NCBI GenBank assembly: GCA_950295325.1
Contig: OX485803.1
Coordinates: forward strand, 67,411,554-67,475,553
DNA: 64,000 bases
DNA from: Polytrichum commune
Lineage: Eukaryota; Streptophyta; Polytrichopsida; Polytrichales; Polytrichaceae
Reading direction: 5' to 3'
Numbering within the stretch: the first letter of the stretch is position 1; every line of letters begins with the position of its first letter. Position numbers and translations under genes: made by a program. Of this stretch, positions 62,229 to 64,000 are shown one piece after another. A model generated the notes under the pieces. It was given only the letters and a program-made list of their open reading frames with translations. It searched no databases and had not been told where the DNA came from.

Positions 62229-62545
62229 CACTAGTTAATTTTCACTAGCTGGATCGCCACCAATCCTTACAGCTAAGGCTCTTTGATAGCCTTGCTCACA
62301 CTACTAGTGATAATATGGCTTTGCCACTAGTTAACTCCCACTAGTTGGATCACCACCAATCCTTATGACTAAGGCTCTTTAATAGCCTTGCTCACATTGC
62401 TAGTGGTATATATGGCTTTGCCACTAGTTAACTCCCACTAGTTGGATCATCACCAATCCTTATGGTTAAGGCTCCTTAATAGCCTCGATCACACTACTAG
62501 TGGTACTATGGCTTCATAACGGCCTTGTTCACAATACCAGCGCGT
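62229..62545. repeat. Tandem array, about 97-bp unit, about 3.3 copies
   Basis: cactagttaactcccactag starts units at 62229 (slightly diverged), 62325 and 62422. Each unit carries ggatc.ccaccaatcctta, aaggctctt.atagcctt and ctagtg.tatatggctt. Confidence 0.85.
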
Positions 62546-64000
62546 TACACTTTGCATGCACATTGACATGTGTTTAGTCTACATAGTTTCATTTTGAGGT
62601 GTTTGTGCGAAACATGGCTTTGTGTAAAATCAACTCATTCATCAAATACAAATTGAAAATTTGGTTGAATTACTTTAAGTAGTTAAAGAATCGAGTGCAA
62701 ATATGAGACACGTATATCCTTGAATGAAAATAAATATTTGGTATATTGATCATCGATATCTCGTATGATGATTAAATAATAATAATAAATCTTGACATAA
62801 CACTATAACTATATCAAAATTGAAACCCCTCCGTATAGTAAAATCAATTTTGATGTTGGTAAGGATTTGTAGGATTGTATCCACATGTTGTGCATTGAGC
62901 CCCTTGGACCTTAAGGGTCAAATGAAAGAATAGATTTGTGTGACAACATCCCATAATGTCCTATTTGTTGCAATGTGGAACTTTTTAGGATGGCATTGCA
63001 AATCCCTCTTCACATGGTCGGTGGAATGCCTTATTGATGACAACCATGTCTTTTATAATCCAACTTCTCACAAGTAACCACTTAAGCTAAGACAGAAATG
63101 CCAAACAACTAAGTATTTGAATGGGCATGTATAGTAGAGGCACCCGTTGCCAATCAAGACTCCACTAGCAAATTATAGAGCACCGGAATTTCAATCTAAG
63201 TGTGACTAAATTTCGATATGATCGGAACCAACAATGTCATGACACATTCTTGGTTTTGAGTTCTAAAGTGAAGAAGATTGAGCAATTAAAATGAGAGGTT
63301 ATCAAAATTGTAGGTACCAATCAAGATTGGACCTCAACTTGAAGATTGGTTTCTCGAACTAAGAGGAGTATTTTCTTGAATGGACATCACAAATTTTTGG
63401 CGGGAAAGTGATGCCACATTACCATTAACTTCATTCTTTCAAAGATAAACTTAGGTCATAATGTAAACCTCGTAGGTCCAAGAGAAATCTCTCAATTAAC
63501 AAGGGCCTAACCACACAACATGCATTGAGTTAACAACTCATGGCTAGGAACTAGCCTATGAATCTGTGAAGACCCTTATCTTTTTGAACACCCATCATCA
63601 CAAGACTTAAAGGCTTTTCGCCTATGTGATTGCACTTTTTCAATTGCAACCTCTTATTCCATGCATTTCTCCTTGGAAGCTACTGCAAAAGTCATGGGTG
63701 CCACTTCTAATAACAATTCATTCAATAACGACTTCAACTTCCAGTTGTGTGGTGGTTGTTAGAAACCCTAAACCAATCACTGCACAAAGGTGTGAGTCAC
63801 TATCGCCCATGTGGTTAGGCCCTAAGAAACCTCGATTTTGGAGTTTCTTTGGTCTTGACGGGCCTAGTGTAAACCCACCCTTGCACTTACTCCACATTGT
63901 GCAAACAACTTGATGAATCAGTGCTTTGATCTCACGCGGATGCACTAGAGTTTAGTGCCTACATTGTGGAAGAAAAAGCTCCGTTCACACCTTGGAAACT
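62546..64000. other. Stretch without a supported gene
   Basis: Frames at 63626-63945 on both strands have no recognisable features. Nothing else is supported to the window end. Confidence 0.35.

Noticed and set aside
1-64000. CRISPR arrays, operons, phage or bacterial defence systems
   Set aside because: Splicing, plant gene families and eukaryotic transposons show this is nuclear plant DNA; no such structures are seen.

Overview
The window looks like nuclear DNA of a land plant. The genes are multi-exon, with short GT..AG introns in AT-rich surroundings, and they include plant-type families: a GDPD-like wall protein, an MNS3-type alpha-mannosidase, an EMB1789-like CCCH protein and a UBC32/33/34-type E2. 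An intact ARL3-type small GTPase, a cilium-linked family absent from flowering plants as far as I know, suggests a plant with swimming sperm (bryophyte, lycophyte or fern). That placement is inference; no species is claimed.

Layout. 197-4282 (-): 5' two thirds of a GPI-anchored GDPD-like gene that runs off the left edge. 5.5-13.5 kb: a repeat-rich block with a hAT MITE carrying a minisatellite, a 60-bp tandem array, a hAT transposase relic, a LINE relic, two kinds of SINE sequence and a foldback element. 13.5-21.2 kb: no supported gene, one Stowaway-like MITE. 23123-27412 (+): complete nine-exon ER/Golgi class I alpha-mannosidase. 28-39.7 kb: second hAT MITE, two full tRNA-derived SINEs in opposite orientation, a MULE plus PIF/Harbinger relic and a second LINE relic. 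40832-48016 (+): complete ten-exon triple-CCCH zinc-finger protein. 50.9-51.9 kb: Tc1-type transposase relic. 53298-56590 (-): complete nine-exon tail-anchored E2. 60359-60895 (-): intronless ARL3-like gene. 61.4-62.6 kb: local tandem repeats.

How the genes relate. They are unrelated eukaryotic transcription units, not an operon. The mannosidase (N-glycan trimming) and the UBC6-type E2 (ER-associated degradation) both act in ER quality control, but about 26 kb and another gene separate them, so I read no functional cluster into this.

Exon boundaries were worked out by hand from GT/AG sites, reading phase and remembered family sequence. For the three complete spliced genes the exon sums are exact multiples of three (672, 1234 and 245 residues). 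A recurring theme is local tandem duplication inside introns and UTRs, and inside one coding exon. I saw no convincing new biological system; the most notable items are the minisatellite-bearing hAT MITEs with perfect 8-bp target duplications, the SINE family, the intronless ARL3 gene and a DD34E Tc1 relic.
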